64,000 nt of DNA, from contig NZ_PEGF01000002.1 in the NCBI RefSeq assembly GCF_002742635.1, positions 682,001 through 746,000 on the forward strand, given 5' to 3'. Positions within the stretch are counted from its first letter, which is position 1. Every line of letters begins with the position of its first letter. This document shows, in pieces, positions 44,181-52,771 of the stretch. The position numbers and the translations under genes were made by a program. Origin of the DNA: Caulobacter sp. X. Lineage in GTDB: Bacteria > Pseudomonadota > Alphaproteobacteria > Caulobacterales > Caulobacteraceae. Below the pieces are notes generated by a model. It had not been told where the DNA came from. It did no database searches and saw only the letters and a list, made by a program, of their open reading frames with translations.

Positions 44181-45372
44181 AAAGTGTCACCCGTCTCCCA
44201 TCCACGGCCCACCGCTCCAGCCGCTGGCCATCCCAAACATGCAAGGCGTCATAGAGGTTGATGGTCGGGTCGCAGTGGCCCGGTTGCAGCCAGACGACCT
44301 CGCCGACCTTGGGCGCGCCGGCCGGCCAGGCGCGGGCGGGGTCGGCGTCGGCGGCGGCGACGGCCTCGTCGAAGCCCAGCGGCGTCCCACCCGAGGCCTT
44401 GAGCACGTCGAGCGTGGCGGGATGGGCGATCATGCCATGCTCGTCGCCCATCGGCCGCCACAGCGAGCCCGGCGCGGCGCCGGCCACGACCCGGGCCGGC
44501 GGGCCGTCCATCGACATCGCCTTGAAGCCGGCGTCGCAGACGACGTGGCTCTTGTGGCGGGCCGAGACGACGGTCGAGGCCACCATCATCGCCGGCTCGA
44601 ACGGCCAGTCGCCGCCGCCCGGCGCGCCGCAAGCGTCGTACTCGACGTCCATGACCGCGTAGGACCCCGCCTGCAGCTCGGTGAAGACGCCCGAGGCGAG
44701 GTCGAAGGCGTGGGTGCCCGTCCCGCCGCCCGTCACCACCGGCGGGGGCAATCCCGCGGCGGTCAGCTCGGCGACCAGGGCCTTCAGCGTGGCGAAGGCG
44801 GCCTCGTCGGCGCTCTTGCGCAACGCGCCGTCGTCCAGGTGCTGCAGGTGGCCGAGATAGGCCTGGACGCCGGCGAAGCGCAGGCCGGGCGCGGCGTCGA
44901 TGGCGCGGGCCAGGGCCAGGGCCTCGTGCGGATAGACGCCCGCGCGGTGGGTGCCGAGGTCAAGGTCGACGACGACGTCCAGCGTCACGCCCGCCGCGAC
45001 GGCGGCGTCGGACAGCCGGTCGACCTGGCCCTCGTCATCGACGACCGCGCCGACGGTGACCCCAGGCTTGGCGAGGGCGGCCAGGCGCGGCGGACCCCAG
45101 GCGGGGACGGGGGCGGTGACCAGCACGTCCTGGATCCCGCCGGCGACATAGGCCTCGGCCTCGCCAACGGTCTGGCAGCACAGGCCGAAGGCGCCGCGCT
45201 CGACGATTAGCCGGCCCAGGGCGGAGGACTTGTGGGTCTTGCCGTGCGCCCGCAGCCGCACGCCGGCGGCGTCGCACAGGGCCTGCATGCGGTCGATGTT
45301 GCGCTCGAGGGCGGCGCGGTCGACGACGAGGAGGGGCGTCTGGGGGAGGGCGGTCGCGGGCGGCAGGTTCAT
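44179..45372 (-). CDS. D-serine/D-threonine deaminase-like PLP enzyme (fold type III)
   Basis: 397-residue alanine-racemase-fold enzyme with a C-terminal D-serine-dehydratase-like domain. PLP Lys is in LRAHGKTHKS; the barrel contains VDLDLGTHRAGVYP and VTGGGTGTHAF; the zinc-binding His-Cys pair is in LQPGHCDPTINLYD near the C-terminus. The family includes metal-activated D-threonine aldolases and D-serine dehydratases, and I cannot tell which this is. ATG 45372 has AGAGGAAAC upstream; a longer frame to GTG 45414 would add repeat-derived residues (MTEGALG). Confidence 0.83.
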   Translation of the reverse strand: MNLPPATALPQTPLLVVDRAALERNIDRMQALCDAAGVRLRAHGKTHKSSALGRLIVERGAFGLCCQTVGEAEAYVAGGIQDVLVTAPVPAWGPPRLAALAKPGVTVGAVVDDEGQVDRLSDAAVAAGVTLDVVVDLDLGTHRAGVYPHEALALARAIDAAPGLRFAGVQAYLGHLQHLDDGALRKSADEAAFATLKALVAELTAAGLPPPVVTGGGTGTHAFDLASGVFTELQAGSYAVMDVEYDACGAPGGGDWPFEPAMMVASTVVSARHKSHVVCDAGFKAMSMDGPPARVVAGAAPGSLWRPMGDEHGMIAHPATLDVLKASGGTPLGFDEAVAAADADPARAWPAGAPKVGEVVWLQPGHCDPTINLYDALHVWDGQRLERWAVDGRRVTL

Positions 45373-45397
45373 GGTGTTTCCTCTTTTCCGCGACCCT

Positions 45398-45465
45398 AGC
45401 GCCCCCTCCGTCACGCGGCTACGCCGCGCGCCCCCTCCCCCGCGAAGCGGTGGAGGGGGCGCTTA
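45398..45465. repeat. Short family B repeat
   Basis: AGCGCCCCCTCCGTCACGCG at left and TGGAGGGGGCGCT at right, a 68-base version lacking the long middle. Its end overlaps the stop codon of the threonine/serine dehydratase gene (TAAGCGCC on the minus strand). Confidence 0.8.
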
Positions 45466-46440
45466 GATCTCCCCCTTAAGCACGCTGGCGAACAAGTCCG
45501 GATCGACATTGCCGCCCGACAGCACGATCGCCGCCGTCTTGCCCTTGAGATCCACCTTGCCCGTCAGCGCCGCCGCCAGGGCCACGCAGCCGCCCGGCTC
45601 GACGACCAGCTTCAGCACCGAGAAGGCGTAGCGCATGGCCTCGGCGACCTCGGGGTCGGTCACGGCCACGCCGCCGGCGAGATTGCGCTGGTTGATCGGC
45701 CAGGTCAGTTCGCCGGGGATCGGGGTCAAGAGGGCGTCGCAGAACGAGCGGGCGTCCTTGTCGATCGTCTCGCGCTGGCCGCTTTCCAGCGAGCGGCGGG
45801 TCTCGTCGAAGCCGGCCGGCTCGACGCCCCAGATCTCGGTCGTGGGGGAGAGGGCCTTCACCGCCGTCGAGGTTCCGGCGATCAGCCCGCCGCCGCCGAC
45901 GCAGCAGACCAGGGTGTCGAGGCTCGCGCCGCGCGCGGCGGCCTGCTCGACGATCTCGATCCCCAACGTGCCCTGGCCGGCGATGATGTGCGGGTCGTCA
46001 TAGGACGGCACCACGACGCAGCCGCGCTCGGCCGCGATCTGGTCGGCGATCGCGATCCGGTCCTCGGTGAAGCGGTCGTAGAAGCGGATCTCAGCGCCGA
46101 AGCCGCGCGTCCCCTCGACCTTCACCGCCGGCGAGTCGCTGGGCATCACGATCAGGGCCGGGCAGCCGACCAGCTTGGCCGCCAGCGCCACGCCCTGGGC
46201 GTGGTTGCCGGACGAGAAGGCCACGACCCCGCGCGACTTCTCCTCGTCGGTCAGCTGGGACAGCCGGTTATAGGCGCCCCGGAACTTGAAGGCCCCCGCC
46301 CGCTGCAGCGTCTCGGGCTTGAGGAAGACGCGGCCGCCCAGGCGCTCGTTCAGGGCAGGGCTTTCGATCAACGGCGTTTCAACGGCCAAGCCCTTCAGGC
46401 GTTGGGCGGCGGCTTGGATGTCGGCGAGGGAAATGGTCAT
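45463..46440 (-). CDS. Threonine/serine dehydratase (fold type II PLP)
   Basis: 325-residue catabolic-type threonine ammonia-lyase without a C-terminal ACT domain, so probably not feedback-inhibited like biosynthetic IlvA. PLP Lys is in RAGAFKFRGAYN, substrate Ser/Asn loop in VAFSSGNHAQGVALAA, the PLP phosphate loop in CVGGGGLIAG and a ring contact in IVLSGGNVD. It could also be a serine racemase or threo-3-hydroxyaspartate ammonia-lyase, which share these motifs. ATG 46440 (MTISLADIQAAAQRL) is the usual start. Confidence 0.85.
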   Translation of the reverse strand: MTISLADIQAAAQRLKGLAVETPLIESPALNERLGGRVFLKPETLQRAGAFKFRGAYNRLSQLTDEEKSRGVVAFSSGNHAQGVALAAKLVGCPALIVMPSDSPAVKVEGTRGFGAEIRFYDRFTEDRIAIADQIAAERGCVVVPSYDDPHIIAGQGTLGIEIVEQAAARGASLDTLVCCVGGGGLIAGTSTAVKALSPTTEIWGVEPAGFDETRRSLESGQRETIDKDARSFCDALLTPIPGELTWPINQRNLAGGVAVTDPEVAEAMRYAFSVLKLVVEPGGCVALAAALTGKVDLKGKTAAIVLSGGNVDPDLFASVLKGEI

Positions 46441-46596
46441 GAGGCGAAGTTCTAAGGGGGCGGTGCTGGCTTTTGAAGCCGTGCGCCCCATTTGAGCGAT
46501 CTTCCGGCGTTGTTGCGCGGCGAGAGGGCGAAACCCTTTCCGAGCTTCGCCGTTCACGACATAAGAGCCGACGGGGGCTCAAATCAGGACGACTCG

Positions 46597-47217
46597 ATGA
46601 AGACCGCCTTCTTGGCCTCCGCGGCCTCGCTTTCGCTTGGCGCCGCGCTGGCTTTCGCCGCGCCGGCCGTCGCCGGAGAAGCTTTCGTCGGCGTCTACAA
46701 GCACGACGTCACCTTCATCGGCAACGCGGTCGGGTTGGGCGCGGCCGGGCGCGAGGGCGGCGCGGACATCCATCTGGGCTATCGCACGAACCGCATCGAG
46801 AGCCTGCGCTGGCTGGGCAAGCCGCAGGTCCACACGATGGTGTCGATCAACACCAACAACACCTCCAACTTCGTCGCCGCCGGCTTCGATTGGAAGATCG
46901 AGCTGGGCCAGCCGGGCGGCTTCTATTTCCGGCCGGGCCTGGGCCTGGCCTATACCGACGGCAAGACCGGCCTGCCGCCCGCCAACGCGCCGGGCCTGAC
47001 GCCGGAAGAGCGCGCGCGCCGCACCTATCTCTACTATCACCGCATCGATTTCGGCTCGAAGGTGCTGTTCGAGCCGGAGCTGGCCCTGGGCTACCAGGTC
47101 GACGACAAGGTGTCGGTGGAGCTTTCCTACACCCACCTGTCGAACGGTCAGATCTTCCACCAGGGCAAGAACCAGGGGCTTGACGACGCGGGGGTCCGGC
47201 TGGTTTACGCCTTCTGA
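46597..47217 (+). CDS. PagL-like lipid A 3-O-deacylase
   Basis: 206-residue outer-membrane beta-barrel enzyme that would remove the 3-O-linked acyl chain of lipid A. Signal peptide about 1-26 (ends PAVAG), barrel strands with aromatic edges, and the catalytic His180-x-Ser182 in SYTHLSNGQIF, matching the PagL HxS motif; the C-terminal LVYAF ends in Phe. AGGACG lies about 8 bases before ATG 46597. Precedes purA on the same strand with a 123-base gap. Confidence 0.82.
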   Translation: MKTAFLASAASLSLGAALAFAAPAVAGEAFVGVYKHDVTFIGNAVGLGAAGREGGADIHLGYRTNRIESLRWLGKPQVHTMVSINTNNTSNFVAAGFDWKIELGQPGGFYFRPGLGLAYTDGKTGLPPANAPGLTPEERARRTYLYYHRIDFGSKVLFEPELALGYQVDDKVSVELSYTHLSNGQIFHQGKNQGLDDAGVRLVYAF

Positions 47218-47275
47218 CTTCGCGCGGGGCCGATTTGACGGCTCTCGCTGCGCCGCCCAAAACTGATTGAACGTC

Positions 47276-47303
47276 CGGGGTCGAGTCCTGTCGAAGGACC
47301 CCG
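47276..47303 (+). promoter_or_regulatory. Hairpin upstream of purA
   Basis: CGGGGTC (47276-47282) and GACCCCG (47297-47303) pair around a 14-base loop, 37 bases before purA. It could end the pagL-like transcript or lie in the purA leader. There is no T tract, so a regulatory or neutral role is open. Confidence 0.3.
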
Positions 47304-47340
47304 CGGCGTCACCCGGCAGGCGACAAGGCATATCTCTACC

Positions 47341-48627
<1,287 letters not shown>

Positions 48628-48710
48628 AACGTTTTACAGCAGGTGAAACGCCTGCCGGAACGTGCAGCAGTCAAAGCTATCAATGTAGAGTATAGTCCGG
48701 CTAGCAAACG

Positions 48711-48731
48711 CCGCGGGAATACTTCCCGCGG
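48711..48731. terminator. Hairpin after purA
   Basis: CCGCGGGAA and TTCCCGCGG form a perfect 9-bp stem with a TAC loop, 83 bases after the purA stop. No clean T tract follows on the plus strand (GTAAAGCTTGG), so it may be a weak or factor-assisted stop. The gap to the kinase gene (167 bases) holds nothing else evident. Confidence 0.4.
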
Positions 48732-48794
48732 TAAAGCTTGGTGAACCTTTATAGGGCTTAGAATTCACGCGAAAGTCTGCGTTGGGGGACGCAT

Positions 48795-50549
48795 TTGGGG
48801 CTGCGTGAACTTCTAGAAGACATACGACAAGGCGTTGCGCTGGCGATGAGCAAGCGTAGCCGATACGCACGCATCGCCTTGGCGGTTGTCGTGACGGGCC
48901 TGCTGATGGGCGAGTTCGGCTGGCGGGCGGCGCTGGTCTGGTTCGCCGTCAACGTTTTGATCGAGGGGTGGGTCACCTATTTGTGGCGACATCCAAAGCC
49001 CCGCGACGAGGCAAGCTGGGGCCTCCGGGTTCGCCTCGGCACGCCGATCTCGCTTAGCATCATCTGGTCGGCCATGGCCGGCTACCTGTGGGTAAACGGC
49101 GGGGCGGCGATGAAATTCGCCGCGCTGACCGTCCTGTTCGGCCTGATCGTCGAGACGATCCGTTACGGATCGATCAGTCGAGGGACGATGATGGTCGTCG
49201 CCCCGCCGCCCTTCATCACGTTGGTCGTCACGCCCTTGATAGATGGGGAGGCGCGGGGCTGGGAATGGTTCGTGATCCTGGTCGCCGTGGGCGGCTTGCT
49301 GTTCTACATGATCGACACCGCCCAGCAGCTCCGGGCCAACAGGAAGGCGCTGGAGCAGGCCCAGGCCGCCGCGCTCGAGGCCAGCGAGGCCAAGTCCGCC
49401 TTCCTGGCGATGATGAGCCACGAACTGCGCACGCCGATGAACGGCGTGCTGGGTCTTGCCCACGCCCTGCGCGGCGTGCGCCTGGAGGGCCGGCATGCCC
49501 GCTATCTGGAGATGATCGAGACCTCGGGCCAGGGCCTGATGACGATCCTCAACGACATCCTCGACCTTTCCAAGATCGAGGCCGGCAAGCTGGAGCTGGA
49601 CGTCGCGCCGTTCGACCTCCCCGCCCTGGCCGCCCAGATCCGCCTGCTATGGAGCGAGACGGCCCAGGCCAAGGGCATCGATCTGGCGCTGGAGGTCGAT
49701 CCGGCCACGCCCGCCTGGGTGGCTGGCGACGCCGCTCGCGTTCGCCAGATCCTGCTGAACCTGGTGTCCAACGCGCTGAAATTCACCGAGGCCGGGCGAG
49801 TGCTGATCCGGATCTCGCCCGGCGAGGCGGACGAGATCCTGCTGTCGGTCTCCGACACCGGCATCGGCATCAGCGCCGAGCAGCAGGCGCGGCTGTTCGC
49901 GCCATTCGTGCAGGGGGACCGCTCGACCGCCCGCCGCTTCGGCGGCACGGGCTTGGGCCTGGCGATCTGCCGCGATCTGGCCGCGCTGATGGGAGGATCC
50001 ATCGCCGTGCGCAGCGCGCCGGGCGAGGGGTCGACCTTCACCTTAAGGCTGACCTTGCGCCCCGTGGACGGCCCTTCGCCAGACCAAAGCGAGACTTGCG
50101 CCCTGCCCAGCCTGACCGGGCTGCGGGTGCTGATCGTCGACGACAACACCGTCAATCAGGTGGTCGCCTGCGCCGTTCTCGAGGCGGCGGGCATCGAGGT
50201 CACGGCCGTCGGCGACGGCCAGGCCGCCCTGGCGCGGCTGGGCGCCGAGCGGTTCGACATGGTGCTGATGGACGTCCACATGCCGGTGATGGACGGCGTC
50301 GAGGCCGTGCGCCGCATCCGGGCGGGTGAGGGCGGCCGGGTCGACATTCCGGTCGTGGCCCTGACCGCCGACGCCATGGTCGGCGACGCCGAGCGACTGC
50401 TGGCCAAGGGTTTTGACGACGCTCACCCCAAGCCGATCGCGCCCGCCCGTCTGCTGGCGACGGTGGCGCGGCTCTCCTCGGCGGCGAAACCCGCGTGGAA
50501 TGCTGATCAGGGCGTTCCTTTGGAACGGCGTTCGGTCAGTTTTTGTTAG
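48795..50549 (+). CDS. Membrane-bound hybrid histidine kinase
   Basis: 584-residue sensor kinase with about five membrane helices (roughly 25-175), a short coiled segment, a HisKA domain with His209 in [12 protein letters not shown], an ATPase domain ([24 protein letters not shown]) and a C-terminal receiver (about 440-570) with acidic pair VDDN, phosphoacceptor Asp near 493 in [12 protein letters not shown] and Lys in HPKPI. TTG 48795 follows GGGGGAC at good spacing; ATG 48846 is a fallback. No periplasmic sensor domain, so it may sense through the membrane part. Downstream genes at 50594 and 51828 may be functionally linked. Confidence 0.88.
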   Translation: MGLRELLEDIRQGVALAMSKRSRYARIALAVVVTGLLMGEFGWRAALVWFAVNVLIEGWVTYLWRHPKPRDEASWGLRVRLGTPISLSIIWSAMAGYLWVNGGAAMKFAALTVLFGLIVETIRYGSISRGTMMVVAPPPFITLVVTPLIDGEARGWEWFVILVAVGGLLFYMIDTAQQLRANRKALEQAQAAALEASEAKSAFLAMMSHELRTPMNGVLGLAHALRGVRLEGRHARYLEMIETSGQGLMTILNDILDLSKIEAGKLELDVAPFDLPALAAQIRLLWSETAQAKGIDLALEVDPATPAWVAGDAARVRQILLNLVSNALKFTEAGRVLIRISPGEADEILLSVSDTGIGISAEQQARLFAPFVQGDRSTARRFGGTGLGLAICRDLAALMGGSIAVRSAPGEGSTFTLRLTLRPVDGPSPDQSETCALPSLTGLRVLIVDDNTVNQVVACAVLEAAGIEVTAVGDGQAALARLGAERFDMVLMDVHMPVMDGVEAVRRIRAGEGGRVDIPVVALTADAMVGDAERLLAKGFDDAHPKPIAPARLLATVARLSSAAKPAWNADQGVPLERRSVSFC

Positions 50550-50593
50550 CGCGCGCCGGATAAGACGACGGCTTAGGTCTCCAGAGGGAATTC

Positions 50594-51742
50594 GTGTCCG
50601 TCCTCGCGCGCCGTCGCAAAACCAGGCCCGTCAACGCGGCCGACCGCCTGGCGCGAAGCCTGCGGGCCCTGGCCCACACCGGCTCGACCAGCCGGGTGCT
50701 GAACCTGGTGGAGATCGAGGCCAAGAGCGGCCAGCGTCCCGAATACGCCGAGCATCCGCTGTTCAAGAACCGCGTCCTCAACAGCGCCCTGATCCTCAAG
50801 CACCGCGTGCGCAACGACGACGTCTATCTGTTCGACGAGGCGCGGCCGCTGGCGACCAAGATCATCATCCCGTTCGACCGGACGGACCTGGGCCTGGGCG
50901 GCCGGTCGGTGTTCGTCGGCCAGCGGGGTTGGATCGAGATGCTGGCCGACGCCTGCAACGCTTCTGGCCGCCTGACCCGCGACCTGACGGTGCTGCACGC
51001 CATCGACGCCCTGCCGTCGCTGGATCCGTTCCTGTTGCGCGAACACCTGCGCCAGCACGAGCTGACGGTGGCCCACTGCTACTTCGCCCTGTCGCCGGCC
51101 GACCTCGACCAGATGCAGGGTTTCGTCGGCATGGAGATCGGCCACCTGATCGAGCTGGCCTATGGCGACCAGGGCGGCGCGCGCCGCTCGCAGGCCGGAC
51201 GCATGGTCGAGGCGCTGCTGGCGGCCGACTTCGACGAGCGCCTGTCGCCCCTGCGCCTGACGCTGGGCATGGAGGGCCACAGCTTCAAGGACGGGGTCTT
51301 CGCCTGGAAGGGGCTGCTTTACTACAAATGGATGCTGACCCGGCTGTGGCCGCTGCTGACCCGTATCTGCGAGGAGCTGGACCGCCTGGTCGTGACCGGC
51401 TTCCGCGACGAGACCGACGAGCGCTATGTGGCCCTGGCGCGGCGACGCCTGCAGGCCGCGCTGCCCATCGAGCGGCAAGCCATCCTGCGGACGCTGAAGA
51501 TCTATGACGACGCCTTCGAGCAGCTGGTCCGCAACCGGCGGCCGCAGGCGTTCCGCGAGTTCCTGCTGAGCGCCCCGGAGCTGTTCCTGAACCTTGGCGA
51601 GCGGGTCGGGGCCATCGCCCACATCGCCAGCTACTGGCGCTACCGCTTCGCCGAGGGGCAGCCTCTGACGGCCGACGCCGAGGAGGCGGTGGACCTTCTG
51701 CAGGACTTCGAGACCAGCCTAGCCATCCCGCTCAACCCTTAA
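50594..51742 (+). CDS. Conserved-looking protein of unknown function
   Basis: 382 residues, mainly helical, no signal peptide or clear membrane segment. It begins with a basic stretch (ARRRKTRP); the middle holds DDVYLFDEARPLATKIIIPF and FVGMEIGHLIELAYG, and the C-terminal half is long helices rich in Arg and Leu (YVALARRRLQAALPIERQAI). I recognise no catalytic motif. GTG 50594 has AGAGGGA about 7 bases upstream. It lies between a hybrid kinase and a degenerate receiver protein on the same strand, suggesting a signalling or cell-cycle role, which is guesswork. Confidence 0.7.
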   Translation: MSVLARRRKTRPVNAADRLARSLRALAHTGSTSRVLNLVEIEAKSGQRPEYAEHPLFKNRVLNSALILKHRVRNDDVYLFDEARPLATKIIIPFDRTDLGLGGRSVFVGQRGWIEMLADACNASGRLTRDLTVLHAIDALPSLDPFLLREHLRQHELTVAHCYFALSPADLDQMQGFVGMEIGHLIELAYGDQGGARRSQAGRMVEALLAADFDERLSPLRLTLGMEGHSFKDGVFAWKGLLYYKWMLTRLWPLLTRICEELDRLVVTGFRDETDERYVALARRRLQAALPIERQAILRTLKIYDDAFEQLVRNRRPQAFREFLLSAPELFLNLGERVGAIAHIASYWRYRFAEGQPLTADAEEAVDLLQDFETSLAIPLNP

Positions 51743-51827
51743 GCGGGCCGGGTCCCGGCTTGGCGAGCGGAATCTTAACGTTCTGACTCTACCATTCCGA
51801 GCCTATTCGCAGGAGCCTCGGGTTCTC

Positions 51828-52634
51828 GTGTTCGACGGCAACGTCCGCACTATCCAACGTGTCGCCGCCAAGGTGCAGCGGGTTCTGGTCGTCGATCCGA
51901 ACCCCGCCATGGCGCGCCTGCTGGCCGAGCATATGCGTCCGCTGGGCGCGGTCGAGATGTTCGCCGCCCCGACGGCCGAGAAGGGCTACGCCCTGGCGCG
52001 GACCACCGATCCGCAGCTGATCTTCGTGGAGCACGCCCAGTCCGGCGTCGACGGCGTGGCCTTCACCCGCAAGATCCGCCGCAGCGATCTGGTCTGCCGC
52101 GAGGCGCCGATCATCATGTGCGCCACGGACGCGACCGCCGACGTGATCTTCGACGCCCGCGACGCCGGCGTGCACGAGTTCATGCGCAAGCCGTTCAACA
52201 TCAAGGACCTGGAGCGCCGCCTCGAGGCCGTGACGCTGAAGCCGCGCGACTGGGTCGAGGGCGTCGGCTATGTCGGCCCCGACCGCCGCCGGTTCAACTC
52301 CGCCGACTATCGCGGGCCTCGCAAGCGCAAGGCCGACGCCGCCGCCGCGACCCCCGCCGCCCGCCTCTCGCAGGCGCTGCGCATCGTCAAGTCCGCCGCC
52401 GCGGCGCTGGACACCGATCCCGCCCAGGCTCGCCGGGCCCTGGCCGCCCAGGCCCAGGAGCTGCGTCTGGTGGGCGAGGCGGTCAAGGACAACCGGCTGC
52501 TGCAGGCGGCTGAAGCCCTGGGCGCTTGCACCCAGGCCGATCTGAGCGGCTCGGACGTCCGCGCCGACCTCGTCAAGCGCATCGACGCCCTGATGGGCTT
52601 CATGGCCCCCGAGGACAAGGGCCGGGCGGCCTAA
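51828..52634 (+). CDS. Receiver-domain protein with Glu at the phosphoacceptor site
   Basis: 268 residues. An N-terminal receiver-like domain (about 17-135: RVLVVDPNPAMARLLAEH, IIMCATDA, FMRKPFNIKDL) keeps the switch Thr near 100 and Lys121, but the Asp that is normally phosphorylated is Glu68 in LIFVEHAQSGVDG, and the acidic pair is only one Asp (VVDPNP). It should therefore not be phosphorylated normally and may be locked in one state. The C-terminal 130 residues are Ala-rich helices without a known output domain. Start GTG 51828 has AGGAG 12 bases upstream. Confidence 0.78.
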   Translation: MFDGNVRTIQRVAAKVQRVLVVDPNPAMARLLAEHMRPLGAVEMFAAPTAEKGYALARTTDPQLIFVEHAQSGVDGVAFTRKIRRSDLVCREAPIIMCATDATADVIFDARDAGVHEFMRKPFNIKDLERRLEAVTLKPRDWVEGVGYVGPDRRRFNSADYRGPRKRKADAAAATPAARLSQALRIVKSAAAALDTDPAQARRALAAQAQELRLVGEAVKDNRLLQAAEALGACTQADLSGSDVRADLVKRIDALMGFMAPEDKGRAA

Positions 52635-52642
52635 GGCCAAGC

Positions 52643-52656
52643 GTCACCTTGGTGAC
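52643..52656. promoter_or_regulatory. Palindrome upstream of TonB receptor
   Basis: GTCACCTTGGTGAC is a dyad with 6-bp arms and a TT centre, followed by an AT-rich ATAAAAGC and then by a second dyad TCACGTGA (52677-52684), all within 130 bases before the receptor gene. A regulator site or pair of sites is plausible; the factor is unknown. Confidence 0.4.
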
Positions 52657-52771
52657 ATAAAAGCTACGTCCCTGCGTCACGTGATCGTCGCGGACCAGCA
52701 ACACGCCGCGTCTAACAGCCTGCCCTTGGCACGGGAGTCGCGCGCAGTCGCGACGGTGACAGGGGATCATC

